Below, piece by piece: positions 34,649-42,183 of a DNA stretch of 64,000 nucleotides. The position numbers and the translations under genes were made by a program. Under the pieces are notes generated by a model. It did no database searches, was not told where the DNA came from, and saw only the letters and a program-made list of their open reading frames with translations. The stretch covers positions 5,742,001 to 5,806,000 of the forward strand of contig NZ_CP029425.2 of the NCBI RefSeq assembly GCF_002278135.3, in the 5' to 3' direction. Each line of letters begins with the position of its first letter. The stretch's first letter is position 1. Source of the stretch: Bradyrhizobium ottawaense (lineage in GTDB: Bacteria; Pseudomonadota; Alphaproteobacteria; Rhizobiales; Xanthobacteraceae).

Positions 34649-35836
34649 CTATCTCGTCTGGTCTGCACGCAGCAACAGAAGCGCAAAAAACGCGGAGATA
34701 GAAGCCAGCGCGCTGATCCATAGCGCGCTGCTGCCAAAATGCTCCACCATCAGCCCGAGTGCGAGTGGCGCGAGCGCGCCGGTGGCCCGCGACGGCAACG
34801 AGATCATGCCGACCCGTCTGCCAAAGCCCGCCGGCCCGAACAACGCCAGGGGAAGCGTACCGCGGGCAATGGTGATGATGCCGTTGCCCGCGCCATAGAG
34901 CACCGTGAAAGTCGATGCGAGGAAGGGGCCGCCCGCGACCAATGCAACAACCCCGATCGGATTCATGAGCATGGCGAGCCGCGCCGACAACAGCGGATGA
35001 AACCGGCCGAGCCATCCTGCTTCCAGCAGGCGGGCACCGACCTGCGCGGGCCCGACCAGGGCTCCTGCGAGCAAGGCCTGCGCCGGCGTCGCGCCGAACG
35101 CGACCAGCATGGTCGGCAGAATGGCCGAGACACCCGAGCTGACGAAGCTTGCCGCCGCGAACATGTAAGCCAGCAGCACCATCGCGAACGTCTCGCTCTG
35201 CCGTCCGGATCTTTGGCTCGCGCCAGGATCCGATCGCGGCTGCTGGTCCAATGGAACGGCGCGCGGCAGCGACAGATTGAGCGGCAACGCCAGGCAGAGA
35301 TGGATCGCCGCCCACACCTGGCAGGCGACGCGCCAGTCATACTCGGAGGCCAGCCACGTCGTGAGGGGCCAGCCAAGCGTGCTGGCGAAACCCGCGATCA
35401 GGGTGATGCCGGTGATGGTTCGCCGCGCGTTGCTGCCGTAGATGCGCGCAAGCGTCGCGAAGGCCGCTTCGTAAAGGCCCATGCCCATGCCGATCCCGAG
35501 CAACACCCAGGCCGCAACCAGCACCGCAATGCCATGAGCCACAGACAGGAGGAGCAAGCCTGCCACGAAGACGAGGTTCGAAACGGCAAGCAGACCGCGC
35601 CCTCCGAACGTATCGATGGCATGCCCCACGCGCGGCCCGAGCAGGCCGGAGACGACGAGCGCTCCCGACAGCGCGCCGAACACATAGGTCGGCGCAAGAC
35701 CGAGATCGCGCGCAATCGGCGCGGCCAGGATGGCAGGGAGATAGTAGCTCGACGCCCACGCAATGGTCTGCGCGGTTCCGAGTGCGACGACAATGGCGAG
35801 CGGACCGGCCACCCGGTCCGCCGGGACCTGCGTCAT
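34649..35836 (-). CDS. MFS transporter coupled to the ars flavoprotein
   Basis: 395 residues with 12 predicted helices. Typical segments are LGTAQTIAWASSYYLPAIL in helix 1, LGPRVGHAIDTFGGRGLLAVS at the 2-3 loop, and GIGMGMGLYEAAFATLARIYG around helices 4-5. The chosen ATG (35834-35836) overlaps the flavoprotein stop as ATGA, so the two are translationally coupled. An ATG four codons earlier is possible. Tight pairing with a flavoprotein, downstream of an ArsR gene, suggests that it moves the product or substrate of that enzyme. It is not obviously ArsJ or ArsK by the motifs I can read. Confidence 0.8.
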   Translation of the reverse strand: MTQVPADRVAGPLAIVVALGTAQTIAWASSYYLPAILAAPIARDLGLAPTYVFGALSGALVVSGLLGPRVGHAIDTFGGRGLLAVSNLVFVAGLLLLSVAHGIAVLVAAWVLLGIGMGMGLYEAAFATLARIYGSNARRTITGITLIAGFASTLGWPLTTWLASEYDWRVACQVWAAIHLCLALPLNLSLPRAVPLDQQPRSDPGASQRSGRQSETFAMVLLAYMFAAASFVSSGVSAILPTMLVAFGATPAQALLAGALVGPAQVGARLLEAGWLGRFHPLLSARLAMLMNPIGVVALVAGGPFLASTFTVLYGAGNGIITIARGTLPLALFGPAGFGRRVGMISLPSRATGALAPLALGLMVEHFGSSALWISALASISAFFALLLLRADQTR

Positions 35837-37194
35837 GAGCAGCCGCACCCCGCGCGACCTGCCTTCTTGGCGGTTTCATCGTCAGCACAGCAGGCTGACG
35901 GCTCCTCCTTCGCCGGCCCGCCGCAGCATCCCGCTCCCGCCGTCTCGACACCGCCGCGCGTGCAGACGCCGGTCTCCGGCAGCACGAGCTCGACCCGTGC
36001 CGCAGCCGCCTTGTCGCCGGCGATGTCGGCGACGATCGAGCGGACCTGCTCGTATCCGGTCATCATCAGGAAGGTCGGCGCACGGCCGTAGGACTTCATG
36101 CCGGCGAGATAGAAGCCCGGCTCGTCATGCGCGAGCTCGCGCGCCCCGTGCGGCCGAACCGTGCCGCAGCTATGCTCGTTGGGATCGATCAGAGGCGCGA
36201 GCGCGGCCGGAGCCTCGATCGCCGGATCGAGCCGCAGCCGCAGCTCGGACAGGAACGAAAGATCGGGACGGAAGCCGGTAGAGACAATCAGTTCGTCCGC
36301 CACCACACTCTGCGCACCGCAGCAGCTGCCTGCCGAAATCCTGAGACGGCCTTCGGAGTCCGACAGATGCGTGACGCCGAAGCCTGTTTCGACCCTGATC
36401 TTTCCGGCAGCGACGAGCGCGGCGAAGGTGGAGCCCAGCTCGCCGCGCGCGGCAAGCTTGTCATTGCTGCCGCCCCCGAACGCCTTTGCGGGATCGGTGC
36501 CACGCAACAGCCATATCGCTTGCGTGCCTGATACCTCGCCCGCGAGCCGCACGAGATCGATCAGAGTGCCCAAAGCGGAATGGCCGGCACCGAGCACGGC
36601 AACGGTCTTGCCGGCATATCTGGCGCGCTCAGTGCCCTGCACATCCGGCATGCCATAGGCGATGCGGCCGGCGCGTTCGCGTTCGCCGATCGCGGGCAAA
36701 CCGTTGCTGCCGGCGGGGTTGGGAGAGAACCACGTGCCTGACACGTCGATGACGGCATCGGCGCGAAGCACCTCGGGGCCTTTGCCATTCTGATAGCGAA
36801 TTTCGAACGGCGCCTGCTCCCTGCCCTTCGTCTTCGCCTTGTCGAAGCCGGCGCGGCTGATCGCCGTGACCCGGCTCGACGTCCGGATCGCCTCACGCAG
36901 CGGCGTGCGCGTTGCGAGCGGGGTGAGATATCGGTCGATCAGCTCGCCGCCGGTCGGATAGGCGTGAGGGTCCGGTGAATTCCACCCCGTCGGCGCGAGC
37001 AGCCGCGCCGCCGCCTTGTCGACATTGTATTCCCACGGCGAGAACAGCTGGACATGCTGCCACTGACGGACCGCGTGGGCGGCTTCGGGCCCGGCCTCGA
37101 GCACGATCGGGGACATACCGCGCTCGAGCACATGCGCAGCTGCAGCGAGACCAACAGGCCCGGCTCCGATGATGGCAACCGTCTTGGCGTTCAT
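35833..37194 (-). CDS. FAD-dependent oxidoreductase with cysteine-rich tail, ars-associated
   Basis: 453-residue flavin enzyme of the ArsO/flavin-monooxygenase-like class. It has an FAD-binding GxGxxG (IIGAGPVGLAAAAHVLE, 7-23), an NADPH-binding site (VLGAGHSALGTLIDLVRL, near 205-222) and a late motif VSTGFRPDLSFL (near 315). The C-terminal 40 residues hold seven cysteines (GAGCCGG, SACCAD and AGCGCS), which could bind As(III) or Cu. The start ATG at 37192-37194 follows GGGAG. It lies 50 bp after arsR, with an operator-like sequence between them. It probably oxidises or otherwise modifies an arsenic or thiol compound; the reaction is not known. Confidence 0.8.
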   Translation of the reverse strand: MNAKTVAIIGAGPVGLAAAAHVLERGMSPIVLEAGPEAAHAVRQWQHVQLFSPWEYNVDKAAARLLAPTGWNSPDPHAYPTGGELIDRYLTPLATRTPLREAIRTSSRVTAISRAGFDKAKTKGREQAPFEIRYQNGKGPEVLRADAVIDVSGTWFSPNPAGSNGLPAIGERERAGRIAYGMPDVQGTERARYAGKTVAVLGAGHSALGTLIDLVRLAGEVSGTQAIWLLRGTDPAKAFGGGSNDKLAARGELGSTFAALVAAGKIRVETGFGVTHLSDSEGRLRISAGSCCGAQSVVADELIVSTGFRPDLSFLSELRLRLDPAIEAPAALAPLIDPNEHSCGTVRPHGARELAHDEPGFYLAGMKSYGRAPTFLMMTGYEQVRSIVADIAGDKAAAARVELVLPETGVCTRGGVETAGAGCCGGPAKEEPSACCADDETAKKAGRAGCGCS

Positions 37195-37210
37195 TCCCAC
37201 TTCTCCCATC

Positions 37211-37231
37211 TTTCTAGAATCATCGAATAAT
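37211..37231. promoter_or_regulatory. ArsR-box candidate, copy 1 (arsR-flavoprotein gap)
   Basis: TTTCTAGAAT followed by CATCGAATAAT matches the sequence at 37604-37624 at 18 of 21 positions. It sits 17 bp upstream of the flavoprotein start, where a repressor could control the arm holding the oxidoreductase and transporters separately from arsR itself. Confidence 0.5.
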
Positions 37232-37244
37232 TGGCTCCGAAAAA

Positions 37245-37562
37245 TCAGGCCGCCGTTTGTGTATTCTTGCATCCGACTTCGTCGGCGCAGCACTCCGAGG
37301 CCAGGAAATCCACCAAGCCCCGCATCGCGTCAAAGTTTGCGTGGCAGATCAGGGTCGTCGATTCCCTGACCTGGCTGACCAGCCCGACCGCAACCAGGGT
37401 CTTGATGTGATGCGACAGCGTCGAGGCCGGAATCTTCAGCTTGTCCTGCAGGCGGCCAACGGGCATGCCCGCGTGTCCGGCCCGGACCAGGGCCCGGTAG
37501 ATTTGAAGCCGGGTTTGATTGCCCAGGGCCTCCAGACGTGCTGCTGCGTCGGCGATCTTCAT
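37245..37562 (-). CDS. arsR: ArsR repressor, C-terminal CC-x5-C sensor type
   Basis: 105-residue winged-helix repressor that releases DNA on binding As(III). The HTH lies at about 34-66 (VGRLQDKLKIPASTLSHHIK). The metal site is C-terminal: Cys91-Cys92 and Cys98 in SECCADEVGC. This is the same CC-x5-C spacing as the Acidithiobacillus ferrooxidans ArsR, rather than the helix-4 CxC type of E. coli. The ATG at 37560-37562 gives the family length; the frame to 38009 is antisense to the second arsR. It is divergent from arsR2-arsC-acr3 across 126 bp and precedes the flavoprotein arm. Confidence 0.92.
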   Translation of the reverse strand: MKIADAAARLEALGNQTRLQIYRALVRAGHAGMPVGRLQDKLKIPASTLSHHIKTLVAVGLVSQVRESTTLICHANFDAMRGLVDFLASECCADEVGCKNTQTAA

Positions 37563-37603
37563 GGTGCCAGGCTGCGCTCGTTCACGCCGGTCGTCAAACC
37601 ATA

Positions 37604-37624
37604 TTTCTAGAATATTCGAATTAT
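37604..37624. promoter_or_regulatory. ArsR-box candidate, copy 2 (divergent ars promoter region)
   Basis: TTTCTAGAATATTCGAATTA at 37604-37623 recurs with three changes at 37211-37231. It lies 41 bp before the start of the minus-strand arsR and 65 bp before the plus-strand arsR, so it could control both directions. AATATT/TTCGAA self-complementary blocks fit a dimeric repressor. Confidence 0.5.
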
Positions 37625-37669
37625 CTTCCGACCGGCATGAATCAGATTCAGATTGACGGCCCGGCGATA

Positions 37670-37695
37670 TTTCCATACATCTGGATATATGGAAA
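37670..37695. promoter_or_regulatory. Inverted repeat covering the start codon of the second arsR
   Basis: TTTCCATA (37670-37677) and TATGGAAA (37688-37695) are perfect arms 10 bases apart, and the second arm contains the ATG at 37689. No ribosome binding site precedes this ATG. A repressor bound here would block transcription start, and the message may be leaderless. The symmetry is seen; the role is inferred. Confidence 0.5.
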
Positions 37696-38051
37696 ACGAA
37701 GAAGCCGTCCTCGCCCTCGCCGCACTGGCCCAACCGACCCGCCTGGAGGCATTCCAGACGCTGGTCAGGCACGAGCCCGAAGGCCTTGCAGCGGGCGACC
37801 TCGCCCGTCTGCTGGAAGTTCCCCAGAACACGCTGTCGGCGCATTTGGCGATCCTGACCCGGGCACGCCTCGTCTCCTCCGAGCGGCACAGCCGCTCGAT
37901 CGTCTACCGCGCCAATCTCGGCGAATTCCGCGACGTCACGCTCTTCCTGCTGCGCGATTGCTGCGGCGGACGGCCGGAGGTCTGCGATCCCGTCGTCGAG
38001 ACGCTGCAAGCCTGCTGCTCGCCAAAACGGAAGGAGCGAAGCCGTGCCTGA
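37689..38051 (+). CDS. ArsR-family repressor, second type (CCGGxPExC)
   Basis: 120 residues. The HTH region (about 30-65) reads GDLARLLEVPQNTLSAHLAIL. The putative As(III) site is C-terminal, in RDCCGGRPEVC (near 89-99), plus ACCSPK near 108. This cysteine arrangement differs from the other ArsR, so the two probably read different signals or promoters. I choose the ATG at 37689, which lies inside a perfect inverted repeat. A TTG at 37653 is the only longer option. Its last codons overlap the GTG of arsC (38044), so it is the first gene of the arsR-arsC-acr3-arsC unit. Confidence 0.88.
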   Translation: MENEEAVLALAALAQPTRLEAFQTLVRHEPEGLAAGDLARLLEVPQNTLSAHLAILTRARLVSSERHSRSIVYRANLGEFRDVTLFLLRDCCGGRPEVCDPVVETLQACCSPKRKERSRA

Positions 38052-38571
38052 CCAAATCTACAATGTGCTGTTTCTGTGCACCGGCAATTCGGCGCGATCC
38101 ATCCTGGCCGAGTCGATCCTTTGGAAAGACGGCACCGGCCGCTTTCGGGCCTTCTCCGCCGGCAGCGCGCCAAAGGGCACGGTGCATCCGCTTGCGCTGC
38201 GCACGCTTGAGAGCACGGACTACCCCGTCGACGGGCTACGCTCGAAAAGCTGGCTGGAATTCGCGAGCGCCGATGCGCCCGTGATGGATTTCGTCTTCAC
38301 CGTTTGTGACAACGCGGCCGGAGAAGCCTGCCCGATCTGGCCGGGCCAGCCGATGACGGCGCATTGGGGCATTGAGGACCCTGCCGCGACCGAAGGTTCC
38401 GAGCTGGAGAAGCAGGCGGCGTTCGTCACTGCGTTCCGACATCTCAAGAACCGGATCGACACCTTCGTGAACTTGCCGCTGAGGGGCATCGACAAGCTGT
38501 CGCTCGGCACCAGGCTGCGCGAGATCGGCCGCTCCGAGGGCGCGACGTCAGGCAGAAGCGACGTGGCGTGA
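38044..38571 (+). CDS. arsC: Arsenate reductase, low-molecular-weight phosphatase type
   Basis: Reduces arsenate to arsenite in the cytosol. The 175-residue protein has the CX5R phosphate/arsenate loop LFLCTGNSARS (Cys12, Arg18). The general-acid region is around FTVCDNAAGEACPIWPG, with the further cysteines C84 and C91 that the thioredoxin-type mechanism needs. The C-terminal 25 residues are variable. It starts at GTG, overlapping the upstream arsR by 8 bases, and its stop overlaps the GTG of acr3 (38568-38571). It is a different family from the ArsC at 39646. Confidence 0.9.
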   Translation: MPDQIYNVLFLCTGNSARSILAESILWKDGTGRFRAFSAGSAPKGTVHPLALRTLESTDYPVDGLRSKSWLEFASADAPVMDFVFTVCDNAAGEACPIWPGQPMTAHWGIEDPAATEGSELEKQAAFVTAFRHLKNRIDTFVNLPLRGIDKLSLGTRLREIGRSEGATSGRSDVA

Positions 38572-39629
38572 CAATGAGCATCTTCGAACGATACCTCACT
38601 CTGTGGGTTGCACTGTGCATCGTCGTCGGCGTCGCACTGGGACACGTCATGCCCGGTTTCTTCGGCGCGATCGCAGCCGCCGAGGTCGCCAAGGTCAACC
38701 TGCCGGTGGCGGTGCTGATCTGGCTGATGATCGTGCCCATGCTGCTGAAGATCGACTTCGGCGCGTTGGGCGAGGTGCGGAAGCATTGGCGCGGCGTCGG
38801 CGTCACCCTTTTCATCAATTGGGCCGTAAAACCGTTCTCGATGGCGCTGCTGGGCTCTTTCTTCATCGGCCACCTCTTCGCACCGTGGCTGCCGTCCGGC
38901 CAGATCTCGTCCTACATCGCCGGCTTGATCCTGCTGGCGGCGGCGCCTTGCACCGCGATGGTGTTCGTGTGGTCCAATTTGTGCGAGGGGGAGCCTCACT
39001 ACACGCTGAGCCAGGTCGCCCTGAACGACGTGATCATGGTGTTCCTGTTCGCGCCGCTGGTGGGACTGCTGCTTGGCGTGGCCTCGATCAGTGTCCCCTG
39101 GGGCACGCTGCTGCTCTCCGTTCTGCTCTATATCGTGGTTCCCGTAATCGTTGCTCAGCTGTGGCGCAAGGTGCTGCTGCGCGGAGGCGACGACGGCTTC
39201 AACCGCGCCATGCGGATGCTGCAGCCTGTGTCGCTAGTTGCGCTCCTCGCCACATTGGTGCTGCTGTTCGGCTTCCAGGGCGAGCAGATCGTCCGGCAGC
39301 CACTCGTCATTGCCATCCTTGCCGTGCCGATTCTGGTGCAGGTCTATTTCAATGCGGGCCTCGCCTATTGGCTGAGCCGGCGGTTCGGCGTGGCCTGGTG
39401 CGTTGCGGCTCCGGCCGCTCTCATCGGCGCGAGCAACTTCTTCGAGCTGGCGGTCGCCGCCGCGATCAGCTTGTTCGGCCTCGACTCCGGCGCTGCGCTG
39501 GCGACCGTGGTCGGCGTTCTCGTCGAGGTCCCGGTGATGCTGTCCGTCGTCCGCATCGTCAAGGCGACAAGGGGCTGGTACGAGGCCGGCGCTGGCAAAG
39601 TCCCGACGGCCTTGGAAGCCCACCGGTGA
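38568..39629 (+). CDS. acr3: ACR3-family arsenite efflux permease
   Basis: Exports arsenite through the inner membrane. The 353-residue protein has ten predicted helices. Family marks include FERYLTLWVALCIVVGVALG at the N-terminus, GLILLAAAPCTAMVFVWSNL (conserved Cys near 127, essential in studied ACR3 proteins) and ALIGASNFFELAVAAAISLFG near 283-303. Translation may start at the GTG at 38568, overlapping the arsC stop, or at the ATG at 38574. It does not need an ATPase partner. Its place between two arsC genes makes the role clear. Confidence 0.95.
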   Translation: MTMSIFERYLTLWVALCIVVGVALGHVMPGFFGAIAAAEVAKVNLPVAVLIWLMIVPMLLKIDFGALGEVRKHWRGVGVTLFINWAVKPFSMALLGSFFIGHLFAPWLPSGQISSYIAGLILLAAAPCTAMVFVWSNLCEGEPHYTLSQVALNDVIMVFLFAPLVGLLLGVASISVPWGTLLLSVLLYIVVPVIVAQLWRKVLLRGGDDGFNRAMRMLQPVSLVALLATLVLLFGFQGEQIVRQPLVIAILAVPILVQVYFNAGLAYWLSRRFGVAWCVAAPAALIGASNFFELAVAAAISLFGLDSGAALATVVGVLVEVPVMLSVVRIVKATRGWYEAGAGKVPTALEAHR

Positions 39630-39645
39630 GACATGGAGACCGACC

Positions 39646-40047
39646 ATGAGCGTCACGATCTACCACAATCCCGACTGCGGTACCTCGCGCAACACGCTGG
39701 CGATGATCCGGCAGAGCGGCGCCGAGCCCATCGTCATCGAATATCTGAAGACGCCGCCGTCCCGCGAGAAGCTGCTCGAGCTCGTCAAGGCGATGGGCAT
39801 TTCCGTCCGCGCGCTGCTGCGCGAGAAGGGCACGCCGTTTCGCAATCTCGGCCTCGATGATCCCAAATGGACCGATGACGAGCTGATCGATCAGATGCTC
39901 GCGCATCCCATCCTGATCAACCGCCCGATCGTGGTGACGGCGAAGGGCACGCGATTGTGCCGGCCCTCGGAAGCGGTCATCGATCTGCTGGATCATCCGG
40001 TCGGCCGGTTCGTGAAGGAAGACGGCGAAGTGGTCGGAGCGCGCTGA
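39646..40047 (+). CDS. arsC: Arsenate reductase, glutaredoxin-dependent type
   Basis: 133-residue ArsC of the Spx/ArsC family. The catalytic Cys lies in IYHNPDCGTSRNTLAMI (Cys11), and the substrate-binding Arg residues lie in LREKGTPFR and LINRPIVVTAKGTRLCRPSE (near 60, 93 and 106). It uses glutathione and glutaredoxin, unlike the phosphatase-type ArsC upstream. It starts 16 bp after acr3 with AGACCGACC before the ATG. Two unrelated arsenate reductases in one operon give redundancy under different thiol conditions. Confidence 0.95.
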   Translation: MSVTIYHNPDCGTSRNTLAMIRQSGAEPIVIEYLKTPPSREKLLELVKAMGISVRALLREKGTPFRNLGLDDPKWTDDELIDQMLAHPILINRPIVVTAKGTRLCRPSEAVIDLLDHPVGRFVKEDGEVVGAR

Positions 40048-40169
40048 GCCGGCTCCGATGGCAGCAGCTGTCAGGCGACAGTAGGACGCAACTTCAAATC
40101 GCTTGCAGCGTTGAAGCCGCACCTCTCGAGAGCTATCGATCGGCAAGATCGATCCATCGGGAGGAACGC

Positions 40170-40577
40170 ATGAGCACCATCACCGGCGGCTGTCACTGCG
40201 GCGCAATCCGTTACGAGGTCGAGGGCGACGCGATCGTGCATGCGCTGTGCCACTGCCGCGACTGCCGGCTTCACGCCGGCGCTCCGGTCGTCGGCTGGAC
40301 GATGTATCCGGAGAGCGCTCTCAAGGTGACCAAGGGCGAGCCCAAGATCTACAATTCCTCGGAACACGGCCGGCGGCACTTTTGCGGCCATTGCGGCACC
40401 GGCCTGTTCTATGTCAATGCCGACATGCTGCCGGGGGTCATCGACATCCAGAGCGCGACTTACGATGATCCCGAGGCCGTGCCGGCGACGATGCACATCC
40501 AGGTCGCCGAGCGGCTTCGCTGGATGGAGCATGCGCACGAACTGCCGGCGTTCGAGCGCTATCCTCCCCAGCCCTAG
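40170..40577 (+). CDS. GFA-family zinc protein (CENP-V/glutathione-dependent formaldehyde-activating fold)
   Basis: 135 residues from the ATG at 40170 after a strong GGGAGG. Zinc-binding cysteines are seen as GGCHCGAIRYE (8-10), LCHCRDCRLH (28-33) and FCGHCGTGLF (near 74-77), the full set for the GFA fold. Members act on or bind glutathione adducts. Lying 122 bp after the glutaredoxin-type arsC, it may belong to the ars transcript and help thiol metabolism, though GFA proteins are common in many contexts. Confidence 0.88.
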   Translation: MSTITGGCHCGAIRYEVEGDAIVHALCHCRDCRLHAGAPVVGWTMYPESALKVTKGEPKIYNSSEHGRRHFCGHCGTGLFYVNADMLPGVIDIQSATYDDPEAVPATMHIQVAERLRWMEHAHELPAFERYPPQP

Positions 40578-40608
40578 CGGCGAGAGGCGATGCCGGCACA
40601 GCTTCGCA

Positions 40609-41496
40609 TCAGCTCCTCGTGCTGGCCGTCTTGTCCAGCGCGGCACGCAGGCCATTCGCCAGCTTGACCGCGTCGTCGTTGGCCCAGAAATGCATGAAGA
40701 ACAGCCGCGGCTGCTCGTCCAGCATGTGGCTGTGCAGCGCGGTCACCTCGATGCCGTGCGTGCGCAGCGCCACGATGACCGGGTTCACCTCGTCGCTGGT
40801 CAGGACGAAATCGCCGGTGATGGCGGCCTTGCCTCCTCCGGTCGGCTGGAAGTTGATGGCGATCGCAACGCCCATCGCACCGACGGGGGTCAGCAGCATG
40901 CCGTCCTCCGTGATCGGGTCGCGCCGCTTGACGTTGAACTGGTAGACGCCGCCGTTGGCCTGCCCCTTGACGCCGATGACCTGATCGAGCTTGGCGGTGT
41001 CGAGGTCGATGGCAGGCGGCGGGCCCGCCGGCGCCGCGACCGTCAAGGGAGTCTTGCTTTCGGCCAGCGCATCGTGGATCGCCGAGGCCAGCTTGACGGG
41101 ATCGCCGTGTCCGGCGACGTGCATGTAAAACGTCGCCGGGCTCGCGCGCAGCAGATGATTGTGCACGGCGGTGATCTCCAGACCGCTCGCGATCATCTTC
41201 GCCATCACGGGATTGACCTCGGTCTCGAGGAGCACGAGATCGCCCATGACCATGGCACCGCCATGCGCGGGCTTGAACGCGAGCCAGCCGCCGAGCGCCA
41301 GCGCCGGCTTGATCGTCACCCCGTCCAGGGTCACGGTGAGATCGGTGCGGGGAAAGCCGTAGCGGTGGACGTCGTCCGCAACGGCGGGCTTGCGGCCCAG
41401 CGTCTCGTCAACCTTATTCCAATCGGGATCCTGCGCATGAGCGCCCGCGATGAGGCAGGCACTGACGCCGATCAGCGCCGAGATGATCTTTCGCAT
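40609..41496 (-). CDS. Secreted DUF1259 domain protein
   Basis: 295 residues with a signal peptide (MRKIISALIGVSACLIAGAH, cleavage near AHA-Q). Two copies of a DUF1259-like unit follow (about 28-145 and 165-285). Each contains the same order of motifs: LDQVIG/VDETLG, GDLVLLETEVNPVM / GDFVLTSDEVNPVI, and AVHNHLLRASPATFYMH / ALHSHMLDEQPRLFFMH. The paired HNH/HSH histidines could bind a metal. The start ATG (41494-41496) follows GAGGAG. It is 38 bp after a PepSY gene on the same strand. No enzymatic role is established for the family. Confidence 0.82.
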   Translation of the reverse strand: MRKIISALIGVSACLIAGAHAQDPDWNKVDETLGRKPAVADDVHRYGFPRTDLTVTLDGVTIKPALALGGWLAFKPAHGGAMVMGDLVLLETEVNPVMAKMIASGLEITAVHNHLLRASPATFYMHVAGHGDPVKLASAIHDALAESKTPLTVAAPAGPPPAIDLDTAKLDQVIGVKGQANGGVYQFNVKRRDPITEDGMLLTPVGAMGVAIAINFQPTGGGKAAITGDFVLTSDEVNPVIVALRTHGIEVTALHSHMLDEQPRLFFMHFWANDDAVKLANGLRAALDKTASTRS

Positions 41497-41534
41497 TGCT
41501 CTGCTCCTCAAGCTGGATTTCAGCCGTCAGCGTC

Positions 41535-41768
41535 TCACTTCTGCTCCTTGATCTGGCCGGCGCTGTCGACGACGAGCCGCACGTCCTTGCCGTTCTTCAC
41601 GGCTTTTGCGGTCATGCCCTCGGCGGTCGATTTGATGTCGCTGACCTGCGTGTAGCCGGCCGCCTGGATTTTGGCGACGACCTCCTCTTGTGTCAGAGCG
41701 CGTGCGCTCGACAGCCCGCTGGCGATCGCCAGAAAGAGGATGGTGTGAAAGATGACCTTTGTCCGCAT
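41535..41768 (-). CDS. Small secreted PepSY-like protein
   Basis: 77 residues. A signal peptide (MRTKVIFHTILFLAIASGLSSA, cleavage near ARA-L) precedes one PepSY-like domain (LTQEEVVAKIQAAGYTQVS, then VKNGKDVRLVVDSAGQIKEQ). PepSY domains inhibit peptidases or sense envelope conditions. The ATG at 41766-41768 has a GGAGAATGTC context. It probably shares a transcript with the DUF1259 gene just downstream. Confidence 0.8.
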   Translation of the reverse strand: MRTKVIFHTILFLAIASGLSSARALTQEEVVAKIQAAGYTQVSDIKSTAEGMTAKAVKNGKDVRLVVDSAGQIKEQK

Positions 41769-42183
41769 GACATTCTCCTGGCGTCTCCTGCCCCAGGGTC
41801 GTTTTCGGCGCGGCGCGACGGGACCACGCCAACGCGCTTCGGCGCCGCCGCTGCGCACGAATGGAAAATTACGATTTGTCTGATGAGATTGGGAAACGAT
41901 GACATGCTGCGCCCTTGGTGATCAGGACGCGATGCTTGGGCATGTCGCCTCGCGGGGAGATCGCAAATCCCCGTCACGTCGAATAGAAACCCGGGTGGCC
42001 CAGCTGTCAACACGCGCATGGCCGAGGCGCGTCACGAAGAGTTCACTCGGAACGGAACCGCACCAACCGGCATCTTGAAACGACCGGACGATCTCATTAG
42101 GGTTCGTCACGTGGGGACGAAGCAGACTCCCCGTGAGACCCCGGTCCAAGCTCTGCGCAGCACGCCATTCGTGGAGCTTGCGC
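41769..42183. other. 415-bp intergenic region, no gene seen
   Basis: It lies between the divergent PepSY gene (minus) and the ATP-grasp-like gene (plus). The open frames (41693-42019 and 41922-42320 on minus, 42018-42581 on plus) have poor codon bias or overlap real genes. It must hold both promoters. An A/T-rich block, GGAAAATTACGATTTGTCT near 41863-41882, is the best promoter candidate for the minus strand. I see no RNA gene or repeat. Confidence 0.45.
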
